A stretch of 64,000 nucleotides of DNA, taken from contig CM055903.1 of the NCBI GenBank assembly GCA_029582155.1, positions 39,559,353 through 39,623,352 of the forward strand, given 5' to 3'. The position numbers and the translations under genes were made by a program. This stretch comes from Panopea generosa. Lineage: Eukaryota > Mollusca > Bivalvia > Adapedonta > Hiatellidae. The notes under the pieces are model-generated. The model did not search any database. It was not told where the DNA came from and worked only from the letters and a program-made list of their open reading frames with translations. Every line of letters begins with the position of its first letter. The first letter of the stretch is position 1. Positions 21,360 through 33,088 of the stretch are shown here, piece by piece.

Positions 21360-22744
21360 ATCAGTACAATTCGTTTTAATCCATATTGACACAAATCGAT
21401 TGTTTAAACTGTATTCAATTAGCATTCGTGATTTTTGGAGGGGAGTATAAGAAAACGGATTCCGCTTCCAGCCTAATTCTCGTTGATACGAAATGCAAAT
21501 AAATGCAATTTCCCGGTCGTGTCGATTACATTTTTTCAGATGTGCGCATAATCATGTTTTATGGTAATTAATTTCTTTGATGTTAAAAAGGTACATGCTT
21601 ATGTTTAAGGGTCTCTCTAGGCGATCGACGTCTTTATGAAATATACACGGTATATACAAATATCTTTATTTATTGTTATTATTAATGTTGATTTTATTAT
21701 CTTGGAATTATACTAATATAATTATATGACTTTTTTGTATTATCATATGTACCTACATTATCGTTACTATTATTATTATTTATAATCTATTATTATCATT
21801 ATTATTTATTATTATTATTTATAATCTGTTATTATATACTATTATTATTATTATCAATATACTATTTTTCAATTATTATTAACTTTAATAGACATATTTT
21901 ATGTTTCAAGTTTTCCGTCAATGTCGTTTTATCATAAAACAATTATTGTAGATCATGCGGGAGTCATGTGTATTTTCAATAATGTATTGGCGACCGTATT
22001 TCAGTTTTGACGAATCTATAATTATTAACATATTTTTACTATTTATGCTGCCATAGTAACGAGGGTGTAGTTTGTGTCATACATCGACAAGAAAAAATGA
22101 GGTGCATTCCCTCGTTGCCCGTTACATACATTGTATATGTCAAATTTTGTAAAAAAAATATATTTCCCGACAAACTGGCGGTTGGTACTCGTTACTATTA
22201 TGTGCAAGTATCATGCCCAGTCCGGACGATTTGTGGGTTTTCGCTTTTTATATCTATCGCATATTTCGTTATGGGTATATAGTCCCAACCGGTATTGCAG
22301 TGTTCACATAATCAAATTACACACCCAGACGAATTTACAACAGAATATAAATGATTCACGTAAACCACAAAGTCAGTATTATCAAAACACATTATTACTA
22401 CTATAGCTTGATACGATTTACTGCCGCGCATCAAAACACCACAAAAATCGACTTTTACGGGCACGGTTCCAGCGTGTCTGTACGAGGCAGATATTGGAAG
22501 CGTGAAGTGGCTCGCATAACATGTTGTAACACGTGATGCCGTTAAAAATGAATAACCATTCAAAGATCAAATCACCATCATTGATCAGTTAACAATAACC
22601 TACATCGCCAAGGGGAGCCGATTGATATTTTATTCAAAATTCTACATCAAGAACAGGGTCGTTGTCAACATTGAACATGGGAACAAACATACAACACACA
22701 CATTAGTACAATGGCGCACAGCGTGGAATCATGTTGTAAATTTA
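21360..22744. repeat. Unassigned AT-rich DNA with (ATT)n-rich patch
   Basis: Imperfect ATT/TTA repetition at about 21670-21890. The rest holds overlapping open frames of 60-91 codons on both strands (22097-22563) with no recognisable product. Confidence 0.55.
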
Positions 22745-22926
22745 AACTTATCTATTTTACATCGGTTGTGAAACATTTTTTACACTTTAGACAAATCACG
22801 TTCGAAATCCTCCTGGAAAGAACTAGTATTAAACATATGTGAATAAAGTGTCATGCTCGTTGGCACCAGTGGCGGATGATCGAACCCACGACCCTGGTAA
22901 ATTGCTTTACCACTACTAGGCCTAGC
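22745..22926 (-). mobile_element. SINE family 4 copy (tRNA-derived)
   Basis: The tRNA-like head is on the minus strand at the right: AGTAGTGGTAAAGCAATTTA (A-box region) and GGTCGTGGGTTCGATCATCC (B box). The body shares GGTTGTGAAACA-, GACAAATCACG- and AACTAGTATTAAACATATG-like phrases with the copy at 60770-60955. Confidence 0.75.
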
Positions 22927-23606
22927 AATGTTGTATGGCGGTTTTATTGAGTTATTTTTTAAAAAATCGTTAGTCCTTATTTTACAAGTGAAAGACGTAT
23001 GGACATACATATATAACGTTTCTGCAAGTGGTATACATTTTATGCGTGTAAACTTTCCAGAAAAACGTACAAGTTAAATGGAAGTCCAATAATAGCCAAC
23101 ATCATCTCTCACTAGTACACACTGCCTGTATGAAATAACTTCTATACGTCTCAGAGACATTTGAAGGATTGGCAGATAAAACAAGAACAGGGTAGGGTAA
23201 ATGGACAGCGACATTCATTTGAAAAATTCTTCCCTCTCCGGGAAGACCGGTAGTGGTCCTATTTTCACCCGGAGACAACACGTGAATACCTTGAGAGGGA
23301 AGTAAGCGAAATAAGCAAGCATTTCCTAACATGCGTTAAACTATAAAATAGATTATCTCCTCTGTTTACTAGTATTTTAAAATTAATTACCTTTGTCGTG
23401 TAATGGAAATAGTCGAAACAAACCATCACAACCTCGGCTGTTTATAACACACTCTCGACAAAAATCTGACGTCATGCAAGTGATTCGGGGTTTTCGTGCA
23501 CAACATGAGTTGCACGAGGATATTGCGATCTTACGGGGCATACTTTGGAGTAGGGGCCATTTCACAAGTGTACCTAAACGTAAATGTTTGGGTGAATAAC
23601 TTCAGC
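22927..23606. other. No feature recognised
   Basis: Open frames of 60-77 codons on both strands (23102-23729) show no domain that I recognise. Confidence 0.45.
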
Positions 23607-24239
23607 GTTGATACATCACAAAAATCGTCTCACACTATAACAGCATACAATATTATGCCATCGCAAAATTCATCTCCTACTATGACAGCATGCAATTTAT
23701 GCCATCGCAAAAATCGCCTCCCACTTTAACAGCATGCAATATTAGGCCATCGCAAAAATCGTCTCCCATCGCAAAAATCACCTCCCACTATAACAGCATG
23801 CAATATTAGGCTATCGCAAAAATCGCCTCAAACTATAACAGCATGCGATATTAGGCCATCGTAAAAATCGTCTCACACTATAATAGCATGCAATATTATG
23901 CGATCGCAAAAATCGTCAACAGCATGCAATATTATGCCATCGCAAAAACCGCCTCCAACTATAACAGCATGCAATATTAGGCCATCGCAAAAATTGTCTC
24001 CCATTAGTCCATCGCAAAAATCGTCTCCCACTATAACAGTATGCAATGATAGACCATCGCAAAATTCGCTTCCCAATTTTACAGCATGCAATATTAGACC
24101 ATCGCAAAAATCGTCTCCCACTATAACAGCATGCAATATTGGGCCATCGCAAAAATCGCCTCCTACTATAACAGCATGCAATATTAGGCCATCGCAAGTC
24201 TTTTTCTGCAATACCAGTATATAGTATTATCATGCTGCA
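23607..24239. repeat. Minisatellite array A, 45-bp unit, about 13 copies
   Basis: Unit: CCATCGCAAAAATCGTCTCC, CACTATAACAGCATGCAATA, TTAGG. Copies are moderately diverged, with several truncated units (for example near 23760, 23915 and 24005). The unit aligns along its full length with arrays B and C. The 108- and 122-codon frames on the two strands are artefacts of the 45-bp period. Confidence 0.92.
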
Positions 24240-24717
24240 ATTTAAGTAGACAGTATTGGTCCATCGCAAAGTCGTCTGCTGCAATTAAAGTAGACACTAT
24301 TGGTCCATCGCAAAATCGTCTGCTGCAATACCATTGATATACAGTGTTGGGTCCATCGCAAAAGTCATCTACTTCAATACCAGTATACAGTGTTGGTCCA
24401 TTACAAAATCACCTGCTGCAATACCATAAACGGTATTGGTTCATCGCTATATCGTCTGATGAATACAGTATTGGTCAATCTAAAAAAATCGTCTGCTGCA
24501 ATACCAGTTCACAGTGTTGGTCCATCGCAAAATTCATCTGCTGCACTACCAGTATACAGTGCAGGGCGCAATACTAGTATACAGTGTTGGGTCATCGCAA
24601 TATCGTCTAATGTATTCCATATTGGTCAATCTAAAAAAAAATCGTCTGCTGGAATACCGGTATACAGTGTTGGTCCATCACAAAATTCGTCTACTGCACT
24701 ACCAGTATAGAATGCAC
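24240..24717. repeat. Minisatellite array B, 44-bp unit, left part
   Basis: Unit: CCATCGCAAAATCGTCTGCT, GCAATACCAGTATACAGTGT, TGGT. These units are more diverged than those to the right and include transitional forms next to array A (GCAATTAAAGTAGACACTAT). Confidence 0.88.
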
Positions 24718-25125
24718 GGGCGTGGCTTAGCTGAAAACGATATGTAAGCACAGTTGTAGGAAGGTCTTGGCGTATATTTCTTATGTTTTTAGGGGCCTGG
24801 TTATCCTTAATATTAATATTGAATTCACTGTTTTATAACCAAATAAATTGATAATCAATACAATGTTTAAGGTCAGTTCATTCCAAAATATAAGTCCTTG
24901 ACTTTAATAAAGGGGGAAATGAAGAAGCCTCCTGTCTCATGTTTTCAAGCGACTACTTTTTTTCATACAACAGTGCTATGTGTTACAATGTTTATAGGCT
25001 ACCCCCTATCCCCTAGAGGTTCGAAATGTATTACATTTTTATGCCAGTGCCATTTTTACTTTTTTGATTTCTCAGAAAAAAGTGTAGGCACGTGCCTACA
25101 ATGCCTATAGGAAGCTACGCCATTT
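24718..25125. mobile_element. Insertion splitting array B, DNA-transposon-like ends
   Basis: About 400 bp of non-repetitive DNA interrupts array B. The left end contains GTGGCTTAGCTGAAAACGAT. The reverse complement of the right end contains ATGGCGTAGCTTCCTATAGG. The shared GTGGCKTAGCT-type end resembles that of the element at 62550-62755. Exact boundaries and a target duplication are unclear. A 70-codon frame inside (24898-25110) has no recognised domain. Confidence 0.5.
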
Positions 25126-25844
25126 GCGGTGTTGGTCCATCGCAAAATCGTCTGATGCAATACCAGTATACTTTGTTGGTCTATTGTAAAATCGTCTGAT
25201 GCAATACCAGTATACAGTGTTGGTCTATTGTAAAATCGTCTGATGCAATACTAGTATACAGTGTTGGTCTATTGTAAAATCGTCTGATGCAATACCAGTA
25301 TACAGTGTTGGTCTATTGTAAAATCGTCTGATGCAATACTAGTATACAGTGTTGGTCTATCGCAAAACCGTCTGCTGCAATACCAGTATACAGTGTTGGT
25401 CTATCGCAAAATCGTCTGCTGCAATACCAGTATACAGTGTTGGTCCATCGCAAAATCATCTGCCGCAATACCAGTATACAGTGTTGATCCATCGCATAAC
25501 CATCTGCTGCAATACCAGTATACAGTGTTGGTCTATCGCAAAATCGTCTGCTGCAATACCAGTATACAGTGTTGGTCTATCGCAAAATCGTCTGCCGCAA
25601 TATCAGTATACAGTGTTGGTCCATCGCAAAATCGTCTGCTGCAATACCAGTATAGTGTTGGTCTATCGCAAAATCGTCTGCTGCAATACCAGTATACAGT
25701 TTTGGTCCATCGCAAAAAGCATCTGCCGCAAAACCAGTATTGGTTCACCCCAAAAATCCATTGCAAAAAATCTTATGCCACAATGCCATTATACAGTATT
25801 GTGCCATCACAAAACGTGTCTGCTGCAATACCAGTTAGTATACA
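25126..25844. repeat. Minisatellite array B, 44-bp unit, right part
   Basis: About 16 units of the CCATCGCAAAATCGTCTGCT / GCAATACCAGTATACAGTGT type, with a sub-variant CTATTGTAAAATCGTCTGAT at the left. Because 44 is not a multiple of three the frame shifts every unit, yet frames of up to 182 codons persist because few stops occur. They are not genes. Confidence 0.93.
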
Positions 25845-28800
25845 GTGGTGGGCCATCACAAAGATCTTCTGCCACTATACAAGAATACAAAGTATAGCCA
25901 TTACAAAGACCTTCTGCCACTATACAAGATTACAGAGGTGGGCCATCACAAAGACCTTCTGCCACTATACAAGTATACAGAGGTGGGTCATCACAAAGAT
26001 CTTCTGCAACTATACAAGAATACAAAGTATAGCCATTACAAAGATCTTCTGCCACTATACAAGAATACAGAGGTGGGCCATCACAAAGACCTTCTGCCAC
26101 TATACAAGAATACAGAGGTGGGCCATCACAAAGATCTTCTGCCACTATACAAGAATACAGAGGTGGGCCATCACAAAGATCTTCTGCCACTATACAAGAA
26201 TACAGAGGTGGGCCATCACAAAGACCTTCTGCCACTATACAAGAATACAGAGGTGGGCCATCACAAAGATCTTCTGCCACTATACAAGAATACAGAGGTG
26301 GGCCATCACAAAGATCTTCTGCCACTATACAAGAATACAGAGGTGGGCCATCACAAAGACCTTCTGCCACTATACAAGAATACAGAGGTGGGCCATCACA
26401 AAGACCTTCTGCCACTATACAAGAATACAGAGGTGGGCCATCACAAAGACCTTCTGCCACTATACAAGAATACAGAGGTGGGCCATCACAAAGATCTTCT
26501 GCCACTATACAAGAATACAGAGGTGGGCCTTCACAAAGACCTTCTAACACTATACAAGAATACAGAGGTGGGCCTTCACAAAGACCTTCTAACACTATAC
26601 AAGAATACAGAGGTGGGCCATCACAAAGGTCTTCTGCCACTATACAAGAATACAGAGGTGGGCCATCACAAAGATCTTCTGCCACTATACAAGAATACAG
26701 AAGTGGGCCTTCACAAAGACCTTCTAACACTATACAAGAATACAGAGGTGGGCCATCACAAAGATCTTCTGCCACTATACAAGAATACAGAGGTGGGCCA
26801 TCACAAAGATCTTCTGCCACTATACAAGAATACAGAGGTGGGCCATCACAAAGATCTTCTGCCACTATACAAGAATACAGAGGTGGGCCTTCACAAAGAC
26901 CTTCTGCCACTATACAATAATACAGAGGTGGGCCATCACAAAGACCTTCTAACACTATACAAGAATACAGAGGTGGGCCATCACAAAGATCTTCTGCCAC
27001 TATACAAGAATACAGAGGTGGGCCATCACAAAGACCTTCTGCCACTATACAAGAATACAGAGGTGGGCCATCACAAAGATCTTCTGCCACTATACAAGAA
27101 TACAGAGGTGGGCCTTCACAAAGACCTTCTGCCACTATACAAGAATACAGAGGTGGGCCTTCACAAAGACCTTCTAACACTATACAAGAATACAGAGGTG
27201 GGCCATCACAAAGGTCTTCTGCCACTATACAAGAATACAGAGGTGGGCCATCACAAAGATCTTCTGCCACTATACAAGAATACAGAAGTGGGCCTTCACA
27301 AAGACCTTCTAACACTATACAAGAATACAGAGGTGGGCCATCACAAAGATCTTCTGCCACTATACAAGAATACAGAGGTGGGCCATCACAAAGATCTTCT
27401 GCTACTATACAAGAATACAGAGGTGGGCCATCACAAAGATCTTCTGCCACTATACAAGAATACAGAGGTGGGCCATCACAAAGATCTTCTGCCACTATAC
27501 AAGAATACAGAGGTGGGCCATCACAAAGATCTTCTGCCACTATACAAGAATACAGAGGTGGGCCATCACAAAGACCTTCTGCCACTATACAAGAATACAG
27601 AGGTGGGCCTTCACAAAGATCTTCTGCCACTATACAAGAATACAGAGGTGGGCCATCACAAAGACCTTCTGCCACTATACAAGAATACAGAGGTGGGCCA
27701 TCACAAAGATCTTCTGCCACTATACAAGAATACAGAGGTGGGCCACCACAAAGATCTTCTGCCACTATACAAGATTACAGAGGTGGGCCATCACAAAAAT
27801 CTTCTGCCACTATACAAGAATACAGAGGTGGGCCATCACAAAGATCTTCTGCCACTATACAAGAATACAGAGGTGGGCCATCACAAAGATCTTCTGCCAC
27901 TATACAAGAATACAGAGGTGGGCCTTCACAAAGACCTTCTAACACTATACAAGAATACAGAGGTGGGCCATCACAAAGATCTTCTGCCACTATACAAGAA
28001 TACAGAGGTGGGCCATCACAAAGATCTTCTGCCACTATACAAGAATACAGAGGTGGGCCATCACAAAAATCTTCTGCCACTATACAAGAATACAGAGGTG
28101 GGCCTTCACAAAGACCTTCTGCCACTATACAAGAATACAGAGGTGGGCCTTCACAAAGACCTTCTGCCACTATACAAGAATACAGAGGTGGGCCATCACA
28201 AAGACCTTTTGCCACTATACAAGAATACAGAGGTGGGCCATCACAAAAATCTTCTGCCACTATACAAGAATACAGAGGTGGGCCATCACAAAGATCTTCT
28301 GCCACTATACAAGAATACAGAGGTGGGCCTTCACAAAGACCTTCTGCCACTATACAAGAATACAGAGGTGGGCCATCACAAAAATCTTCTGCCACTATAC
28401 AAGAATACAGAGGTGGGCCATCACAAAGACCTTCTGCCACTATACAAGAATACAGAGGTGGGCCATCACAAAAATCTTCTGCCACTATACAAGAATACAG
28501 AGGTGGGCCTTCACAAATACCTTCTGCAACTATACAAGAATACAGAGGTGGGCCTTCACAAAGATCTTCTGCCACTATACAAGAATACAGAGGTGGGCCA
28601 TCACAAAGACCTTCTGCCACTATACAAGAATACAGAGGTGGGCCATCACAAAGACCTTCTGCCACTATACAAGAATACAGAGGTGGGCCTTCACAAAGAT
28701 CTTCTTCCACTATACAAGAATACAGAGGTGGGCCATCACAAAGATCTTCTGCCACTATACAAGAATACAGAGGTGGGCCATCACAAAGATCTTCTGCCAC

Positions 28801-29690
28801 TATACAAGAATACAGAGGTGGGCCATCACAAAGATCTTATGCCACTATACAAGAATACAGAGGTGGGCCATCACAAAGATCTTCTGCCACTATACAAGAA
28901 TACAGAGGTGGGCCATCACAAAGACCTTCTGCCACTATACAAGAATACAGAGGTGGGCCATCACAAAGACCTTCTGCCACTATACAAGAATACAGAGGTG
29001 GGCCATCACAAAGACCTTCTGCCACTATACAAGAATACAGAGGTGGGCCATCATAAAGACCTTCTGCCACTATACAAGAATACAGAGGTGGGCCATCATA
29101 AAGACCTTCTGCCACTATACAAGAATACAGAGGTGGGCCATCATAAAGATCTTCTGCCACTATACAAGAATACAGAGGTGGGCCTTCACAAAGATCTTCT
29201 TCCACTATACAAGAATACAGAGGTGGGCCATCACAAAGATCTTCTGCCACTATACAAGAATACAGAGGTGGGCCTTCACAAAGGTCTTCTTTCACTTTAC
29301 AAGAATACAGAGGTGGGCCATCACAAAAATCTTCTGCCACTATACAAGAATACAGAGGTGGGCCATCACAAAGGTCTTCTGCCACTATACAAGAATACAG
29401 AGGTGGGCCTTCACAAAGATCTTCTGCCACTATACAAGAATACAGAGGTGGGCCATCACAAAGATCTTCTGCCACTATACAAGAATACAGAGGTGGGCCT
29501 TCACAAAGGTCTTCTTTCACTTTACAAGAATACAGAGGTGGGCCATCACAAAAATCTTCTGCCACTATACAAGAATACAGAGGTGGGCCATCACAAAGAT
29601 CTTCTGCCACTATACAAAAATACAGAGGTGGGCCATCACAAAAATCTTCTGCCATTATACAAGAATACAGAGGTGGGCCATCACAAAAAT
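25845..29690. repeat. Minisatellite array C, 45-bp unit, about 85 copies
   Basis: Highly uniform 45-bp unit: CCATCACAAAGATCTTCTGC, CACTATACAAGAATACAGAG, GTGGG. It is homologous to arrays A and B. The period is 15 codons, so one plus-strand frame stays open for 1332 codons (25845-29843) with repeated peptide EVGHHKDLLPLYKNT, and minus-strand frames of 611, 341 and 272 codons also exist. Simultaneous openness on both strands, no signal peptide and continuity with non-triplet array B argue against a protein gene. Marked variants reveal higher-order duplications (see findings). Confidence 0.95.
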
Positions 29691-29730
29691 CTTCTGCCGC
29701 AATACCAGTATAATGTGTTGGGCCTTCACA
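29691..29730. repeat. Residual array B unit at the right edge of array C
   Basis: The sequence returns to GCAATACCAGTATAATGTGT TGGG after array C, which is array B type rather than C type. Confidence 0.8.
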
Positions 29731-29911
29731 AACATCAAAAGTTGTCTGTATTTTTTATGTATTTACATTTATATAAAAGATCTCCACATGAAGAGGATAA
29801 ATTTAAACTTTTAACTTTATTTATTTTCACATTGTACTCCTAAATTATTCACAAAAGGTAAAATAGAGTCCGAGTTTAATTAGTGGAGCACTTTGATCTC
29901 AGAATAACTTT

Positions 29912-30155
29912 TTTTTTTAATGGAGTTTAACACAATGTTCAACACAATTCAGGTTATATATGACATATCAAGTTTTACTGGTGGGGGAAGACCTCAGACA
30001 GAGTCAGACTGAGTAGAACCACCGTCCTTCCACAAGTAACTGGCAAACTTTCTCACATAAAGTTTTTGGAGCGAGCAGGACTCGAACCTACAACCTCAGT
30101 GTTTAGAGGTAAGTGATCTTGAAACATTGATTTAGACTACTTGGACACAGAGGAC
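29912..30155 (-). mobile_element. SINE family 2 copy
   Basis: A full-length copy: GGTTATATATGACATATC, GTAGAACCACCGTCCTTCC, AAGTAACTGGCAAACTTTC, and the complement of the tRNA-like head (GGACTCGAACCTACAACC, GAGGTAAGTGATCTTGA). A T run at 29911-29920 is the complement of a poly(A)-like tail. Confidence 0.88.
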
Positions 30156-30234
30156 CCTTTTTAAATACTAGTAGGCTTTTGGTCTAGATATGCTGTTATG
30201 ATACGAAATGAAAAGCTGTAGAAAGTCAAGATGA

Positions 30235-30502
30235 GTAGCCGAGCCCGATTAGCTAAGTCGTTAGCATGTCTGCTTGTCAATCCAGGGGTCGTGAGTAAGA
30301 ATCCCTGCTCAGCCAATCTCTCTGATGTTTGATATATGACACTTCTTCTCATAATCATTCATCTCTCATGGCTAATTTAAGTTGGAAAGTGTGCTCCAGT
30401 ACTTATTAACCTTCCAGGATACCAGGAAACAGTGGTTAGGTTAAATGCTCATCTGTTAGCCCTCGATGGCATAAAAATGACGCTAAATATTCAATCAATC
30501 AA
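30235..30502 (+). mobile_element. SINE family 1 copy, full length, with target-site duplication
   Basis: The head is tRNA-like: TTAGCTAAGTCGTTAGCATG (A box) and GGTCGTGAGTAAGAATCCC (B box). The body contains AACCTTCCAGGATACCAGG and AACAGTGGTTAGGTTAA. The tail ends GCATAAAAATGACGCTAAAT plus (TTCAATC)n. TCAAGATGA flanks both ends (30226-30234 and 30503-30511), a 9-bp target-site duplication. That defines the boundaries and shows LINE-mediated insertion. Confidence 0.95.
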
Positions 30503-30572
30503 TCAAGATGAATATTAAAATAACTGCCATTAAACATGAAATTACCCTTTCCACTTATGATAACAAATGAAT

Positions 30573-30625
30573 GAACGAATGAATGGTGTTTTACGGCACG
30601 TCGACACATAAATAGGTCATTTTGT
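30573..30625 (-). mobile_element. SINE family 5 tail fragment
   Basis: GAATGAACGAATGAATGGTG then TTTTACGGCACGTCGACAC. On the minus strand this is a tail with GTGTCGACGTGCCGTAAAA followed by (ATTC)n repeats. Only the tail-proximal part is present. Confidence 0.55.
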
Positions 30626-30650
30626 GCGCGCAATATGATAACAAATGCTG

Positions 30651-32273
30651 TAATTAGGAGTCTATGTCAATGCAAATGGGTACAAGGATTAGGCTTTAGT
30701 TTAATGTTTGCCAGTTTTAACCAAATACCTCAATAAATGTGCAATTGTACTGGGTGCAATTTCAGCAATGATTCTTGTATCGAAGACATATACATGTATA
30801 ACAAAATAATACAACAGATTTTATTCTAAATTCCAAGATACATTAAATCTGTTCATTTTAACCCTGTGTCTACTTAAAGAAATCTGTTTTCTTTAACCCT
30901 ATACAAACATCATGAAATTATTCGATCAGTGCAACCCCCCCTGGTAATTCCAGTTTAAAATACTTGAAAATGTTCACATAAAATTCCTTTATAAACTGGG
31001 CATTGCAAATGTTACATAAAAAATTATCTTAATTGTAGATCTTAAATAGTTGCCAGTTTTTTTTTCATTACTTTAAATCTTCAAAGGTATCTCTACTTTC
31101 AAATGTTCTTTGTGAAGATACCCTGGTGATGAAAATCAGAAATTAAAGGATTTTCTTGCATTTGGGATGCCTGTTTGTAAATAATGGATGTGTTATTAGC
31201 AGGTTTCTTTTATTTTCATGCGGCAGATTCTAATCTACAATGTAAAGATGTGCAACTCTTTTATCATACTTGGTATCATACTTTGGTATTGGAGTGAACA
31301 ATTATGCCAAGTGTTAGTGTTCTGGTGTACACGGTGTGCTAATTCCTTTTCATATAAATAGTATCTTCATACTAATTAAAACTTATCGACTTTACATTGA
31401 TTGTGAAACATGCTCTCACAACTGTTACTTTTATGCTCAATGTTTTCCTGCATAAAAAATTGCTTAGCATATGTGGATAAATATTCTTGTCCAAGGACTC
31501 AACAGTTCCTGTAGACTTCTGGGTGTTTTAACTGAACCAAGCCCTGCTGATGATTACCTTAATAAGGATTATCACCTCCCTCTTCCCCCAGAGACATTTC
31601 TACAGACATAATAACATGTGGGCTCACAGCATTATAGGCTGGGATCTACAGGCCCGTTTCTAGTTTATTCTAACTAATCAAAAGGATTAATAGAAGGAAT
31701 TGAGTGCTTATTTTTTATTGAAATTAATAAACGACTTATGCATGGTTCTGTCAAGCATCATATAAATTTGGCCGAATTTAATAAATTCAATAATAATTGA
31801 GACTGAATGTAAGATTCTTTTTATCACATAACTCAGGAATTGGTACATTTACCATTTATTTTTCAGATAAAAAAAATGCATATAAGTTTTAGTCTGTTAC
31901 TGTGTGACATAACATCTGAAAATAGTGTTATTTTACTATGACAAATCAACACATTCATAAGTTCAGGCAAGTCCGAAAGCACTTTAGTATTTTACGTATG
32001 AGGGGTGAGTTATATGGAAAGCACCAAACAACGACTCAGTAGTGATTTTACATTAGGTTAATATCAAAAATATGTCATGGGTTTAATACACTCGTGCACT
32101 CTAAGTTATGTAATAAATGAACCTAACATGATTTGTAACTCATATCATGACTGGTGGAACTCCTTACTAATGTATGTTTCATCAACAGTTTTAAGTATAA
32201 ACACAGTGACAGGAGGACTTAAAACTGATGTTGTATGTTTAGCATCTCCAGTTTTCAGTAATACTGCAATGAT
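30651..32273. other. Unassigned AT-rich DNA
   Basis: About 1.6 kb with no gene signal. A short stretch at about 31378-31420 (ACTTATCGACTTTACATTGA, then TTGTGAAACA) resembles the tail-proximal part of SINE family 4. Confidence 0.5.
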
Positions 32274-32402
32274 AGTATTCCAAGCGCTGCCACACAGGAG
32301 TTTCATGCCACAGACACATTATACTGACACCAGGTCGACCAGACCTAGAACTATCCTCAAAATGCTGAGTGCCAAGCAAGCTTCTAGTACAATTTTTCAA
32401 AT
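32274..32402 (-). mobile_element. SINE family 3 body fragment
   Basis: It shares GTTTCATGCCACAGACACAT, TATACTGACACCAGG, CGACCAGACCTAGAACTAT and ATGCTGAGTGCCAAGC with the full copies of family 3. Head and tail are missing. The 132-codon plus-strand frame at 32077-32475 owes part of its length to this fragment. Confidence 0.75.
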
Positions 32403-32589
32403 AAACAAGGAGGAGAACAAAGCAGTTTATATACTATGGGACTTAAGTCAGATACAGTATAAATTATGTATGTAAATGAAATAAAAAGCTTAGAAGCCAT
32501 AATAACTAAAGTTATTGGTCAGAAACCTTTTTCTATATTCAACCAATCCCAAACTTCATTTTTAATGTTACAAATCTTTCCACACAATT

Positions 32590-33088
32590 TTATCACAGTA
32601 TCTTACAGGCATTTATGTTATTGAGTGGAAGATATTTTTCTATTTTCAGTACATGTAACACTGACTTTCACCAGATTTACCTCAAAGCTATTTGTCTATT
32701 TTTAGTAACAGTGACCTTGACATTCACTGGATTTACCTCAAGCCAATCCCAGGCTTCAATTCCTTGTTGGAAATCTATACAAAAATATTTCATCAAAATA
32801 TCTTAAGAAAACTAATGTTATTGAGCAGAAATCATTTTTCTATTTTTAATAATGGTGACCTTGACTCTCACCTTAATTTACCACAATCCCATCCCAAGCT
32901 TCCATTTCTTGTAACTACGAATCTATACGTTAAATGTCATCAAATTATCTTACAGGAAAACTAATGTCCTAGAGCCTATGCCATTTTTCTATTTCTAGTA
33001 ACAGTGACCTTGACTTTCAACTGATTTTCCATATTCCAATCCCAAGCTTCCTGTTCTTGTTAGGAATCTATATGTAAAATGTCATAAA
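32590..33088. repeat. ~148-bp tandem repeat, left block
   Basis: About 3.5 diverged units. Landmarks per unit: ATGTTATTGAGNGGAAG, TTTTCTATTTTTAGTAACAG, TGACCTTGACTTTCACCTGA, TTTACC, CAATCCCAAGCTTCC and TCTTACAGGAAACTAATG. The same family recurs at 35181-35640 and 45870-46285. Confidence 0.85.

Noticed and set aside
22312..22563. 83-codon minus-strand frame as a gene
   Set aside because: It overlaps a plus-strand frame of similar length and has no recognisable domain or context.
23607..29730. CRISPR-like array
   Set aside because: Repeats are directly tandem without unique spacers, in an evident animal genome; this is a minisatellite.
25845..29843. 1332-codon plus-strand open frame and 611/341/272-codon minus-strand frames
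   Set aside because: They lie in a 45-bp tandem array, a multiple of three, and are open on both strands at once. No start context, signal or domain supports a protein.
30235..30320. Functional tRNA gene
   Set aside because: The tRNA-like head continues into a SINE body and tail bounded by a target-site duplication, and the acceptor arm is not intact.
32077..32475. 132-codon open frame as a gene
   Set aside because: A third of it is SINE family 3 sequence and the rest has no domain.
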